Below are positions 16,601-27,775 of a stretch of 64,000 nt of DNA, in pieces (within the stretch, counting starts at the first letter, position 1; every line of letters begins with the position of its first letter). Below the pieces are notes generated by a model. It saw only the letters and a list, made by a program, of their open reading frames with translations, was not told the origin of the DNA and made no database searches. Made by a program: the position numbers and the translations under genes. The DNA is from Sphaeramia orbicularis (Eukaryota > Chordata > Actinopteri > Kurtiformes > Apogonidae): contig NC_043973.1 of assembly GCF_902148855.1 (NCBI RefSeq), positions 54,337,932-54,401,931 on the forward strand. Direction: 5' to 3'.

Positions 16601-18147
16601 CCCAGAGGTCCAGGACCGGAGCAGAACCTGCTGAGTCCAACCCAGAGGTCCAGGACCGGAGCAGAACCAACTGAGTCCAACCCAGAGGTCCAGGACCTGA
16701 GCAGAACCTGCTGAGTCCAACTCAGAAGTCCAGGACCTGAGCAGAACCTGCTGAGTCCAACCCAGAAGTCCAGAACCGGAACAGAACCTGCTGAGTCCAA
16801 CCCAGAAGTCCAGAACCGGAACAGAACCTACTGAGTCCAACCCAGAGGTCCAGGACCTGAGCAGAACCTGCTGAGTCCAACCCAGAAGTCCAGGACCTGA
16901 GCAGAACCTGCTGAGTCCAACCCAGAAGTCCAGAACCGGAACAGAACCTACTGAGTCCAACCCAGAAGTCCAGGACTGGAGCAGAACCAACATGTGGTTG
17001 ATCGTCCACGCTGGGGTTTGTGATGCAAACTCAGGTGTTACTAGTTTTACTGTGGAAAAATTATGCAAACTCCTCCCCTTCTAAGACAGAGGTGGGACCA
17101 AATTTAGAAGGCCATCAGTGGTGTCATAGAGTTTAAGGGGTTTGACACGTTTAAGGGGTTTTACATGTCTAAGGCGTTTGACATGTTTAAGGGGTTTGAC
17201 ATGTTTAAAACGTTTGACATGTTTAAAACGTTTGACATGTTTAAGGGGTTTGACATGTTTAAGGGGTTTGACATGTTTAAGACGTTTGACATGTTTAAGG
17301 GGTTTGACATGTTTAAGGGGTTTGACATGTTTAAGACGTTTGACATGTTTTAAGGCATTTGACATGTTTACAACTTTGACATGTTTAAGGGGTTTGACAT
17401 GTTTAAAACGTTTGACATGTTTAAGGGGTTTGACATGTTTAAGATGTCTGACATGTTTAAAATGTTTGACATGTTTAAGAGGTTGTGGGGACGTGTGGTG
17501 TCTGTGTCCTTACCTCAGAGGACACTTTCTGCCACTTCTGCCGACACATGTCTCCAGTGAAGCTGCCGAAACACACCTTCTCCCAATCGAAGTGCGACTC
17601 GGTGGTTTTGTACTTCATGGCGTCTCCGTCCGGCAGGACACTGCGAATCCTCTCCAGCAGAGTCAGACAGTCCTCCTTGGTCCAATCATCTGCAGAGAAA
17701 CACAGCCCTGAAGCCCCTGGAGCACCTGAAGCAGAAGGTCCACCATCACCTTCGCTCTGAAGGACCACAAAGATTTGAGCTCCATGTCCTGATACCTCAT
17801 CTTCACAGAACTTCACTAGCATTCAGTCCACCTTAAGGACGCCACGGTCCACCTTAAGAAAGCCTCAATCCATCTTAAGTAAAACTCTAAAGGAAACACC
17901 TTAAGGAAACTTAAACCTTAAAGAAACAAGTGATTTTAAGGTGGATTGACATGATTCTAAATTTGAATTATGTGATTTTAAGATGGACTGTAATGATTCT
18001 AAATTGGAATAATGTGATGTTAAGTTGGACTAATGAGATTCTAAACTGGATTAATGTGATTTTAAGGTGGACTGAGGTGTTCTTACCTGGCTCACTCTTG
18101 ATCCTGCTGCTCTGAGATGCTGAGACGCTGCTGCCACCGCCGTTCAT
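7604..18147 (-). CDS. ubtf: Nucleolar transcription factor 1 (UBF), five HMG boxes, 19 coding exons
   Basis: UBF binds rDNA promoter and enhancer DNA and keeps it open for RNA polymerase I. Exons from the start: 18147-18087, 17689-17514, 16536-16453, 16369-16214, 15917-15853, 14939-14819, 14675-14565, 14488-14361, 13755-13614, 12429-12388, 11293-11180 (donor inferred), 11089-10934, 9796-9686, 9584-9493, 9302-9113, 8567-8520, 8442-8299, 7891-7784, 7678-7604. They give 707 codons in frame; human UBF1 has 764. Seen: N-terminal region ([14 protein letters not shown]), box 1 ([20 protein letters not shown]), box 2 ([15 protein letters not shown]), box 3 ([20 protein letters not shown]), box 5 ([16 protein letters not shown]), box 6 ([20 protein letters not shown]) and an Asp/Glu/Ser tail ending SSDSDSD. 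Human box 4 has no counterpart between boxes 3 and 5. The start MNGGGSS corresponds to the human MNGEAD start. A ubtf-like paralogue cannot be excluded. Confidence 0.92.
7920..8262. repeat. 31-bp minisatellite in ubtf intron
   Basis: About eleven units of AAACTCAGGGTTTAAGAGAG plus GCCTGATGGCC lie in tandem; early units are more diverged than the central ones. Confidence 0.9.
8636..9052. repeat. 45-bp minisatellite in ubtf intron
   Basis: About nine units begin GGTGGTCCACCTGGACTCAG and continue CCTAAACCTGATCCTGAACC. Because 45 is a multiple of three, the array stays open in several frames, but that is a by-product of the period. Confidence 0.92.
10130..10875. repeat. 25-bp minisatellite, about 29 copies, in ubtf intron
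   Basis: The unit is TAATGGTTCTGGTTTCTGAT plus GGGTC, with variants CAGGT, TGGTC and TGATC at the end. It fills nearly the whole intron. Confidence 0.95.
11180..11293 (-). other. ubtf: ubtf exon at the missing HMG box 4 junction
   Basis: The exon reads [18 protein letters not shown] then [11 protein letters not shown]. The next coding exon (11089-10934) starts [11 protein letters not shown] and already leads into box 5. The intervening intron is only about 90 bases and codes nothing like box 4. The donor chosen (after AAA, GTCTGG) keeps phase 0; GTGTGG and GTGGGC upstream are alternatives. Confidence 0.6.
11380..12310. repeat. AACAA-rich simple repeat in ubtf intron
   Basis: About 930 bases of irregular ACAACAAA / AACAATAAC units. 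The long minus-strand ORFs here (Leu/Val/Phe/Cys-rich) are products of the repeat. Confidence 0.93.
12500..13597. repeat. 11-bp minisatellite (TGTTCTCTGCC), about 100 copies
   Basis: The unit TGTTCTCTGCC, with variants CTGTC, CCGTC, CCATC and CTACA after TGTTCT, repeats for 1.1 kb in one ubtf intron. An 11-base unit lacking stops is open in all three plus frames, giving ORFs of over 400 codons that cycle [11 protein letters not shown]; they are not genes. TGTTCT is the steroid-receptor half-site and recurs nearly once per helical turn. Confidence 0.97.
13925..14110. repeat. Degenerate C-rich repeat with poly-G and poly-C runs
   Basis: A G run at about 13930-13945 is followed by CAGGAGAGTGTCCAC-type units separated by C runs. 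Confidence 0.7.
14145..14350. repeat. 22-bp minisatellite in ubtf intron
   Basis: About nine units of GAAGGTCCGTTTCGTCGGTGT type, ending just before the ubtf exon at 14361-14488. Confidence 0.88.
15085..15835. repeat. Irregular AACACCGGTTTAACACC minisatellite in ubtf intron
   Basis: About 750 bases of short units alternating TTCAACACC, ATCAACACC and TTTAACACC. The order is irregular, which suggests repeated unequal exchange. Confidence 0.9.
16085..16205. repeat. Short tandem repeat, about 3 copies
   Basis: Three near-identical units of about 53 bases contain AACTCCATCTATATCTACAG next to a ubtf exon. Confidence 0.85.
16560..16992. repeat. 40-bp minisatellite in ubtf intron
   Basis: About eleven units start GAGCAGAACCTGCTGAGTCC and continue AACCCAGAGGTCCAGGACCG; copies at 16581 and 16621 are identical over most of their length. 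Confidence 0.95.
17115..17492. repeat. 17-bp minisatellite in ubtf intron
   Basis: About twenty units of GGGGTTTGACATGTTTA, with AAAC and AGAC variants. ORFs on both strands here cycle [11 protein letters not shown] or [11 protein letters not shown] and are repeat products. Confidence 0.95.
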
Positions 18148-18392
18148 CCTGCAGCACCTGACGGAGCAGACTCCGCCCCCTCCTGTTGTCACATAAACAG
18201 TTAATCACATGGTCAGTTTAAGGATGTAAATGACAACATGTGACAAATCTGGATCTGAACTCTTTTTCTTCTGACTCTATAACTGATCAATGGAAACAGG
18301 ATCAATACTACAAATGGATGATAATGACAGACAGATGGACGGACGAACGTCTACACGTGTGTGTTTATAAGAAAAAACCTGCATCTGGGACG

Positions 18393-18479
18393 AGACGTCT
18401 GTCTGTCCGTCCGTCCGTCCGTCTGTCTGTCTGTCCGTTTGTCTGTCCGTCCGTTTGTCTGTCCGTCCGTCCGTCCGTC

Positions 18480-18511
<32 letters not shown>

Positions 18512-18518
18512 CCTGTCC
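18393..18518. repeat. (GTCC/GTCT)n microsatellite
   Basis: CTGTCTGTCCGTCCGTCCGT-type tetranucleotide run upstream of the ubtf start codon. Confidence 0.93.
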
Positions 18519-18599
18519 CCAGTTCTCCTCCCTCTCTGTCCCCACCAGGGGTCGCTGTCCATCGGCTCTAAACTCCTTTGTTGATCCAACTGTTTCTGT

Positions 18600-19950
18600 T
18601 CCACTTTTCATCGGTTTCCTCCGGGTTTCGTTCGCGGACTCTTCCGGCCGCTCGTTGCCCAGAGGTTCGGGTTCATGAGCGGATCGGGGCGGTACCGGCC
18701 GCGGGTCAGGTCCGATGCGGGCTCTCGGCGGCGGGTGTCGGTGCGATCCGCGGGCCGCCAGGCTCCAGCCGCCCCGGTAATGGCGTCCGTCCTCCGGCAG
18801 GAGTCACCACGTAGCTTCCGCTGGCGCTAAGAGCTCCGACACACGGGCTAACGGTCACGGATTCGGTGAAATGTCGGAACCGGGACGGAATCCGTGAAGA
18901 CGGAACCGTCCCCGGAGCCTCGGTGGGTCCGTCCCGCGGTTCCGTCCGACACGTGTCGCCGATAATCGCATTATTTGGTAAAACTGTCAAAATACCGACC
19001 GGGTCGACATGTGGCTGTTCGGGAGGAATAAGGTCAGATTCGGACGGTGTGGGTCGGAACACGCCCGACCGCGGTTCTGGCTCTGCGGGTTTCGGACCGG
19101 AGCGGGCTGCGTGACCCGCCGCTGCCCAAAAGCCTTCACTGCGAAGCCGCCATGAATGTTACGGAGACTCGGGGACAAACGAGCAGAAAATCAGTCAAAT
19201 GTGGGTCAAATGGCGCCTTCCCGCTCACCTGATGGTTCCGACTCGAGCCCGGGTCCGTCCCGAACACCGCCGCGGCTCTGGGGGTTATCGGAACACTTCC
19301 AAAGTGTGTTTTTTTCAGCCGTAAACCCCGGGGAGTCAGTTCGAAACAGATCCGACAAAAGGAGCGTCTAGTCCGGTATGAAACTCCGCCCAGCGCCGCA
19401 GGGGGAGGAACTCCGGGGGAAAACATGAGGACAAAGGCGGAGGATGAAACCAGAGACAGCGGCTAAAAACACCAGCCACCGCCGCCTCCAGACCCGCTCA
19501 CCTCTAATCCACATCCCAGCGGGTCTTTGACTCAGGGCTTCGAGCCGGTAACCGGAGACGGCCTCCTCCGTGAACCCGGTCTGACTGGAACCTGGTCCGG
19601 GTCCAGATGCTGAGCCGGTGGGGAGACAGGGGCCCGGGGACCCGAGTCCCGGACTCCGACGCAGATGCGGCTGCGGGATCTCCGGCTCCAACAGAGTAGA
19701 CCTGGACCGTAATCGGAGTCACCGGGTCCCCCTCGGATCCGGCTCCTCCTCGGCCCCGGGAACAGCAGCTCGGCGGCTCGGAGACGCGCTGTAACCCGCA
19801 TTCGTGGGCAGGGCCGCGGGAGCCCGCATCCACATGGCATCTTGCCCGCTGACAGAGCCCCGTAAGCCGCCGTGGATCCCCGAGGCCCCGGGGCTAGGGT
19901 CCAGAGCCTCGGGTCCAAAGTCCAGGGACCATGGTCCAGGTCCACATGAC
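18600..19950. promoter_or_regulatory. CpG-rich region, likely ubtf promoter and 5' non-coding exon
   Basis: This 1.3-kb block is conspicuously rich in CG dinucleotides compared with the AT-rich surroundings and lies just upstream of the minus-strand ubtf start, as expected for a housekeeping promoter. A GCCGCCATG (YY1-like) site lies at about 19145. The exact start site cannot be placed from sequence, and the many short ORFs here show no family similarity. Confidence 0.65.
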
Positions 19951-20024
19951 TTTATCTGGTCCAGAAAAAAGACAAAAGTCTGGATGTTTGTATTTGAATA
20001 TGAATGAACCGGTTTGATCTGTTG

Positions 20025-20585
20025 TTTGGTTGTTTTTTCTCTGTTGTTTGTTTTCTCTGTTTTTTGGTTGTTTTTTTCTCTGTTTGGTTGTTTTTTCCCT
20101 GTTGTTTGGTAGTTTTTATCTCTGTTGTTTGGTTGTTTATTCTCTGTTTGTTTTCTCTGTTTTTTGGTTGTTTTTTTCCTCTGTTTTCTCAGTTGTTTAT
20201 TTTCTCTGTTGTTTGGTTGTTTTTTTTTCCCTGTTGTTTGGTTGTTGTTTTTTTTCTCTGGGTTTTTTTTCCTCTATTTGTTCATTTTTTCTCTGTTGTT
20301 TGGTGTTTTTTTCTCTGATTGTTTTTTCTCTGTTGTTTGGTTGTTTTTCTCTGTTGTTTGGTTGTTTTTCCTTTGTTGTTTGGTTGTTTTTCTCTGTTGT
20401 TTGGTTGTTTTTCTCTGTTGTTTGTTACTTTTCTCTGTTCTGTGTTTTCTCTTTTTTTTGGTTGTTTTTTCTGTTTTGTTGTTTTCTCTGTTGTTTGTTT
20501 TCTCTGTTGTTTTCTCTTTTCTTTGTTTCTTTTCTCTTTTCTGTGTTGTTTTCTCTGTTGTTTATTAGTTTGTTTCCTCTCTTAT
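20025..20585. repeat. T-rich tandem repeat (TTTCTCTGTTGTTTGGTTG)
   Basis: About 560 bases of irregular TTTTCTCTGTTGTTTGGTTG units. Phe/Cys/Leu-rich ORFs in three frames are a by-product. Confidence 0.93.
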
Positions 20586-21940
20586 TGGACCCCCGTCGGT
20601 GACCTTTAACCCTCCTCCTGTTGGAGTTCCTTCACCAGCTCTGACCTGTTCAACCGGTCCACCAGTAGATGTCACTGTCTGGGTTCAAACACTGTTTGCA
20701 TTTCACTGGTATTTGAATATTTGTTGTATTTTCTTCTAAACTGAATAAACTAATGTGGTTGAATCCTTATATGATACAGATGAGTTTTCTTTTGTTCCAA
20801 CATCGTATGACATCATTGACTCAAACATTTCTCAGGTCAGTGTCACAGAGGCCGTTACATTTGAGAGGAGCACGAAATGCATCATGGGATATTTATGTCA
20901 TTCTGTCAAAGTGCAGTGAATTATTTTTTTTTTTATCAAGCATTGAATCAGGGAACATTTACAGAAACATGTTTTTGTGCAAAGATGAAAAAATTTGATT
21001 TGATTGTCTTTATTATCATTTGACAGGAGAGAGTACATCAAACGAAATTAAGTTTGATGATTAAGGACATCAGGCCGCTGCTCCTAAGTGGAGCGCAGCC
21101 ATAAACCCCTTTCTTCGAAAAACTGCAGTGAAGAACAGAAGATAATGCAAAGTACAAATATAAGACATCATACAATTTTCACACAGTACATGTGGACACA
21201 TGCTGGAAAAAATGAAGTGAAGTGAAACGTGGTCAGATAACTGTTAATAAGCAAAGTAAATAAAGAAATAAAAAGTATTTATAAAGCATCAGTATTCATT
21301 TGTAGAGCCTCTTACAACACGTAAAGTCACCAGAGTGTTTCCCAATAATATCAAAGCATAGAATAATCAATAAAAAATGACAAGAAAACAAACAACAACA
21401 AAAAATACAAGTCATGCCACTGCATTAATAGATGTCAAAAACCTGTTTGAACAAATATGGTTTTAGCCTGGATTTAGAAAGGTCAACCCATAACCCATGA
21501 CCCCTAATCCATAACCCATGACCCATAACTCTTAACCCCAGGGCCCTGCCACAGAGAAGGCCTGGTCGGTCTCCTCAGTGTTTGGACTAGGTTCTGGGTA
21601 CCCAAACCCTTGGTCTTCCCAGTGTTTGGACCAGGTTCTGGGTCCCTCCAGTATCAGCTGATTGGCTGACCTTCAGGTCCAGGTAGGTCTGGGCTGACAC
21701 AGACACCACCTGATCAACAAAACCCAACCAAACAATTCAATGACAACAAACATCCAAAATACAGAGCAATGAATAAATGAATAGATTTCATTTTGATTTC
21801 ATAAAACCAAAAAATCTCATGAAATATAATAAAGACAAAGAAATAAAAATTACATTAAAAGTACAAAAATACAATAGAAGTAAAAAAACAAACACAATTA
21901 TTTCCCAAAAAATTCTTAAAATTTTTTATTCAACTTAATA
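20586..21940. other. Intergenic sequence with LINE-tail-like relic
   Basis: There is no gene evident. Around 20995-21130 a segment starting TTTGATTGTCTTTATTATCA and ending near CGCAGCCATAAACCC resembles reversed LINE 3' tails common in fish. Around 21480-21530 there is a CCCATAACCCATGACCC repeat. Confidence 0.45.
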
Positions 21941-21944
21941 ACTT

Positions 21945-22350
21945 AAAATTGCCAGATATTGTATATATATTAGAGATGATTTATAAAGTAAAAAATATTA
22001 ATGTTCCAAATACCATTCAAGAGTTCCTTAAATTAAGAGACAGTAACTATCATTTCAGAGGTCTTTATATTTTTGAATGTATGAAAGTGAGGACATAGTC
22101 CAGATGGATTTGGGCTGTGGGGGTGAAATTATGGGATGAACTTGATGATGGATTTCAGTGGTTCACCTCTCTGATAAAGTTTTTAAAAATGCCTTAAGTA
22201 TCAGATAATTCATGGAATATTAAGTGGAGATGGTAGATGTGTTTGTGTTTTGTTATTGAGTCAATGATAGATGATGCACACATTTAATTTAATTTAATGT
22301 AAGTGGTGAAAGGAAGAGGCGTTAAATAAGCTTTTGCTTCTGGACTAGTC
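21945..22350 (+). mobile_element. LINE reverse-transcriptase 3' relic
   Basis: Conceptual translation gives NINVPNTIQEFLKLRDSNYH and, after a stop, WAVGVKLWDELDDGF, which resembles the C-terminal part of fish non-LTR retrotransposon ORF2 (GVKLWNSL-type motif). It is interrupted by stops and followed by a short 3' tail. Clade not resolved (L2/CR1-like is a guess). Confidence 0.55.
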
Positions 22351-22490
22351 CTTTTTTGTTTTTGTGTTTATTGTGGTTGTTGTACTGCGTGGTGATTAAT
22401 GTACAACCCAAAAATAATTCATCAATTCATTCATTCATTCATTCATTCATTCAAAATATGACGAATTCTCCCTCTAATTCTTCTTGTTGT

Positions 22491-22493
<3 letters not shown>

Positions 22494-22549
<56 letters not shown>
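22494..22549. repeat. (AAT)n microsatellite
   Basis: About 18 uninterrupted AAT units. Confidence 0.97.
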
Positions 22550-22550
<1 letters not shown>

Positions 22551-22599
22551 TCGCCATTACTCCAGCAGCAGTGAGCAGCAGTGGGCAGCAGTGCGTCAC

Positions 22600-22725
22600 G
22601 TCTGCGTCGGAACCATAGAAGAAGAGCTGTAACCGGAAGTGCAGAGCTCCGTTGATAGAGAACCAGATGAGCCTGATGAGCTGCAGGCTAATGGCGTCTG
22701 TGCTATGAAGTGTAAACGCTGAACA
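22600..22725 (+). other. tmub1: Candidate tmub1 5' non-coding exon
   Basis: A moderately CG-rich stretch ends in AACA followed by the strong donor GTAAGTGTC. It lies 1.2 kb upstream of the tmub1 start codon, whose exon is preceded by a TTGCCTTAG acceptor at 23950. The start site is unknown. Confidence 0.4.
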
Positions 22726-23184
22726 GTAAGTGTCACCTGTTTGTTCATGTGTGGTGTCTCAGTCCAAGCGGCTCCATCAGTCCCAGTCCGGTTGGTTTGA
22801 TCATGTAGACTCCGCCGCGGGTCGCTGTTAGCAGTTAGCTTAGCTCACTTCCTGTTGAACAGTCTTAATCTGCTCCTAAAGTTATGAATGTGCAGATTAA
22901 TCCGGGTTGAACCGGGCTGAACCCTACGGGGACATAACGAAGACCTGACACTAAGTTAGTCTGGTCTGGATCAGACTGGACTTGGATGTAGAGGTTTAGG
23001 TTTGAAACAAAGACCAGAGAAAAACAGAAATAAATCAAAATGATGTGGAAGGACCGGGATAAAAGCATAAATAACACGGACACATGGTGTAAGCAACAAA
23101 CAGGAAATAAACAACAACAGGAAACCATGAATGAGGCCTGAGCAGGAAGGTGTGAGCCCAGACCCGGTCCATGTTCACAACAAC

Positions 23185-23200
23185 AATAATAATAATAATG

Positions 23201-23249
<49 letters not shown>

Positions 23250-23250
23250 G
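23185..23250. repeat. (AAT)n microsatellite in tmub1 5' intron
   Basis: About twenty AAT units with two interruptions. Confidence 0.97.
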
Positions 23251-23967
23251 GTCCGTTCACACACCCACCGCCTACAGGGAACTCTCTGGAACGGAACTGG
23301 TGAATCATGTCATATGACTAGATGAACCTGAACAGGTGGGGGTCAGAGGTCATCTCAGGTGTGTCTCCAGACTCACTGGCCATTTTATTAGGTACACATT
23401 ATCTGAACCATTGGACCACCATCCAGATCAGGACTCATCAGACCAGGGTATGTCCTCCCAGACGTCTCCTGTCCAGTTCTGGTGAGTCAGTGTCCAGTTA
23501 AGGGTTAGGATTAAGGGCTAAAAGTACGTAGAGGTCTGGGGGAAAGTAGCAGTTTTGGAAAAAGTCTGGATTTTGTCTTGATAAAGAGCGAACACCCTGC
23601 TTAAGGGTCAGGGTTAAGTTTAAAGGTTGGGGTTAAATGTTAAGGGTTAATGTTGAGGGTTAGGGTTAATGTTTAGGGTTAGGGTTAAGGTCCTGTAAAC
23701 TAGGAGCTGATTGGACGTCCCATCTGGTGCTCACAGCCACGTCACCTTCACTTAATCCATGTAAACCACTTCCTGCTCAGGTGTGGAATAGGTTCATGTG
23801 GGCGGAGCCAGGGTAATGTGGGCGGAGCCTTTGCTCTGTGATTGGTCTATCAGATTCTTGAACAGGTGTAGGTGAGTGAATGTGTGAGGGGTCAGAGGTT
23901 TACTGGGACTTGGTGTGTCTGTGCAGGTGCCTGACCTGTGTTTGCCTTAGTGGGCGTGGCCGTGGCG

Positions 23968-25158
23968 ATGGCTCTGATCGAAGGCGTCGGGGACGAGGTG
24001 ACGCTGCTCTTTGGGTCCCTCCTCCTCCTCGTGGTGCTGCTGCTGGCCTGGGTCTCCACCCGCACCGCTGAGCCACCGGAACACCTGTTCACCACGGCCC
24101 CAGCCCCGCCCCCTTGCTGAGGACCACCTCCACCCACCGTGACCCCTCCTCCTCCTCCAACACCACCTCATCCTCACCTTCATCATCTTCCTCCAGCTCC
24201 GTCAGCGACAGCAGCGACCGCTTGCTGACGGAGGCTCTGCCCACTGCAAGCGAAGACCGACGGGTGGAGAAGGAGGGGGAGGGGGAGGGGGAGGGGGGAG
24301 GGAGGGGTGACGGACTGAGGAGCCGAGGAGGAGGAGAAGGAGCTGAGTCTCAGAGGGACATGGTGGTCCGTCTGAAGTTCCTGAACGACACCGAGAGAAC
24401 GGCTCAGGTCAAACCACAGGACACGGTCGGATACATTAAACGGTACCTGAATGCACCACGGCCACACAACTGCACACAACTACATACAACTACACACAAC
24501 TACATACAACTACACACACAACTACACATAGAACTGCACACAGACCTACAAGCTCATTTATCTTTTCTCTTCCTGAAGCTTTGCAAACTTACATTTGCGA
24601 GACAGGATGTTTGTCCTGGACTATTATATTTTCTACATATGTATATTATATATTCTATATATGTAGAATAAGTCTAATGTGATAGTGCTGATTGTTTTGT
24701 AAGAAATGTTTGCTGTGCTGATCAGGTGTTCCACCTGACCAGCGGAAACGCTGACTGCAGTGCCTGTGTCCAGACCTTTGACCTTTGACCTGTGACCTCC
24801 CCTCAGGACTTACTTTGCGGGTCAGGAGCAGCAGGTGCGGCTCATCTACCAGGGTCAGCTGCTGCAGGATGATGCCCAGACCCTGTCCTCCCTGAACCTG
24901 GTCCATAACTGCGTCCTGCACTGCCACATCTCCCAACAGGCGTCCAGGGGGGCCCCGACGGGTCCGCGGCCCCAGGACCAGGTCCAGGTGGCCCTGAACG
25001 TGGGCAGTCTCATGGTGCCGCTGCTGGTCCTCATGCTGTCTGTGCTCTGGTACTGTCAGATCCAGTACCGGCAGTTCTTCACAGCTCCGGCCACTGCCTC
25101 ACTGGTCGGAGTCACCATCTTCCTCAGCCTGGTGGCCTTCGGTGTGTACCGCCGCTAG
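23968..25158 (+). CDS. tmub1: Transmembrane and ubiquitin-like domain protein 1, with an apparent frame break
   Basis: TMUB1 is a membrane protein with an N-terminal hydrophobic segment, a cytosolic ubiquitin-like domain and C-terminal membrane segments, linked to ER-associated degradation and receptor recycling. The first coding exon (23968-24442) begins MALIEGVGDEVTLLFG, close to human TMUB1 MTLIEGVGDEV. Reading meets TGA at 24118-24120 after about 50 codons, while the next frame (from about 24102) continues with a Ser-rich linker, a Gly/Glu tract and the ubiquitin-like start VVRLKFLNDTE. The second exon (24807-25158) gives QVRLIYQGQLLQDD, NCVLHCH and LWYCQIQYRQFFTAPATAS. Splice phase at 24442/24807 is correct for the downstream frame. 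One missing base in the run CCCCGCCCCCTTG (about 24104-24116) would explain the break. TMUB2 is less similar. Confidence 0.85.
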
Positions 25159-25520
25159 GACCGCCCCCAGGACCACCATCAGGATCACTGCTAGGACCAC
25201 CATCAGGATGGCCTGACCTTTGACCTGGGACTTGCCCGTGGGGGAATGAACGCTGATTCATGTCCATCTTTTAGTTTCTCTGTCGTCATGGAGACGCTGA
25301 GTGTAAACAGACTTTAATTTTTAGGAAACTGTTTGTGTAGGTCTCATCGTGCCTCTTTTACTTTGGAGTCTGAGAGTTCCTCTCGCACCTGAACGCATCT
25401 GTCTGTCTGTCCATCTGTTTGTCTATCAACTGCACACAAGACAGAAAACCTGTCAATGTTTTGTAATTTAGGGATTATTTTGTCTGTTTGGCTTCAAGCA
25501 ATCTGCAGAATTGAATGAAA

Positions 25521-25526
25521 AATAAA
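25521..25526 (+). terminator. tmub1 poly(A) signal
   Basis: AATAAA lies about 360 bases after the tmub1 stop codon. Confidence 0.7.
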
Positions 25527-26154
25527 GAAAATGAGCTGTTGTTGAACAGGACGACGTGAAGGATACAACAAGACCATCTGTCTGTCCGCTTGTCTGTCTG
25601 TCCACTTGTCTGTCTGTTGAGGAATGTCTCGGTACAGTTTGGGGTTTTGACAGAAATTCTATTAAATCATTTATTTATCATGTTTCTGCTTCAGACTCAA
25701 TGGTTTTTCTTTTAAAGGTTGAAAACATTCTGAAACTAAAATGAAGGGTTTTCAAATGTGGAATTTTTTGACATGTAAAATCCTGACCTTTTTGGAGAAT
25801 TGAGCCTGTTTGAGATGAGAATAGGACCGAGTTAAAGGTGAGTAGAACGGACACATGTCCATATGTCCTGAAGGTCATCTATGTTCTGGCCTCTGACTGG
25901 ACTTTGTGTCCAGGATGGAAGTGCGACCAAAGATGGAGGGTTTAAGGTAACAAAACAGACTGTACACAAACCACTAAGGGTCTTTTTGGGGGGGGGTCAG
26001 ACCACTACCACTAAAAGGTCCTTTTAGGAGGGTCAGACCACTAAGGGTCCTTTTAGCGGGGGGTCAAACCACTGGGACAAAAGAACCATATGTATGATTG
26101 ATAATAGACTACATAATTATATATATCTATATATATATATATATATATATAATA

Positions 26155-27775
26155 CAGTACAGGCCAAAGTTTGGACACACCTTCTCATTCTTTGCATTTT
26201 TCTTTATTTCATGACTATTTACATTGTAGATTCTCACTGAAGGCATCAGAAATATGAATGAACACATGTGGAAATTATGTACTTAACAAAAAGTGTGAAA
26301 TAACTGAAAACATCTCTTATATTCTAGTTTCTTCAAAGTTAGCCACCCTTAGCTCTGATGACTGTTGTGCACACTCTTGGCATTCTCTTGTTGAGCTTCC
26401 AGAGGTAGTCACCTGAAATGGTTTCCTACCAGTCTTGAAGAAGTTCCACAGATGCTTAGCACTTGTTGGCCCTTTTGCCTTCACTCTGCGGTCCAGCTCA
26501 TCCCAAACCATCTCGATGGGTTCAGGTCCGGTGACTGTGGAGGCCAGGTCATCTGGCGCAGCACTCCATCACTCTCCTTCTTGGTCAGATATCCCTCACA
26601 CAGCCTGGAGGTGTTGTTTGGGGTCATTGGTCCTGTTGAAACATAAATGATGGTCCAACTAAACGCAAACCGGATGGAATGGCATGTCACTTCAGGATGC
26701 CTGTGGTAGCCATGCTGATTCAGGTTGCCTTCAATCTTGAATAAATCCCAACAGCGTCACCAGCAAAGCACCCCACACCATCACACCTCCCCCTCCATGC
26801 TTCACGGTGGGAACCAGGCATGTAGCATCATCCGTTCACCCTTTCTGCGTCGCACAAAGACACGGCGGTTGGATCCAAAGATCTGAAATTTGGACTCATC
26901 AGACCAAAGCACAGATTTCCACTGGTCTAATGTCCATTCCTTGGGTTTCTTGGCCCAAATAAATCTCTTGTGTTTGTTGCCTCTCCTGAGCAGTGGTTTC
27001 CTAGCAGCTATTTGACCATGAAGGCCTGATTCACGCAGTCTCCTCTTAACAGTTGTTGTAGAGATGTGTCTGCTGCTAGAGCTCTGTGTGGTATTCATCT
27101 GGTCTCTAATCTGAGCTGCTGTTAATTTGCGATTTCTGAGGCTGGTGACTCAGATGAACTTATCTTCAGCATCAGAGGTGACTCTTGGTCTTCCTTTCCT
27201 GGGGCGGGTCCTCATGTGAGCCAGTTTCGTTGGAGCGCTTGATGGTTTTTGCGACTGCACTTGGGGACACATTCAAAGTTTTTGAAATTTTCTAGACTGA
27301 CTGACCTTCATTTCTTAAAGTAATGATGGCCACTCGTTGTCTTTACTTAGCTGATTGGTTCTCGCCATAATATGCATTCTAACAGTTGTCCAATAGGGCT
27401 GTCAGCTGTGCATCAACCTGACTTCTGCACAACACAACTGATGGTCCCAACCCCATCAATAAGGCAAGAAATTCCACTAAGTAACCCTGACAAAGGCACA
27501 GCTATGAAGTGAAAACCATTTCAGGTGACTACCTCTGGAAGCTCATCAAGAGAATGCCAAGGGGTGCAAGGCAGTCTCAGAGCTAGGGTGGCTACTTTGA
27601 AGAAACTAGAATATAAGAGATGTTTTCAGTTATTTCACACTTTTTGTTAAGTACATGATTCCACATGTGTTCATTCATAGTTTTGATGCCTTCAGTGAGA
27701 ATCTACAATGTAAATAGTCATGAAAATAAAGAAAATGCGAAGAATGAGAAGGTGTGTCCAAACTTTTGGGCTGTA

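Noticed and set aside
18600-19950. Many short ORFs on both strands of the CpG-rich block
   Set aside because: High CG content removes stop codons by chance; none has a recognisable family.
20004-20609. Phe/Cys/Leu-rich plus-strand ORFs up to 190 codons
   Set aside because: Product of a T-rich tandem repeat open in three frames.
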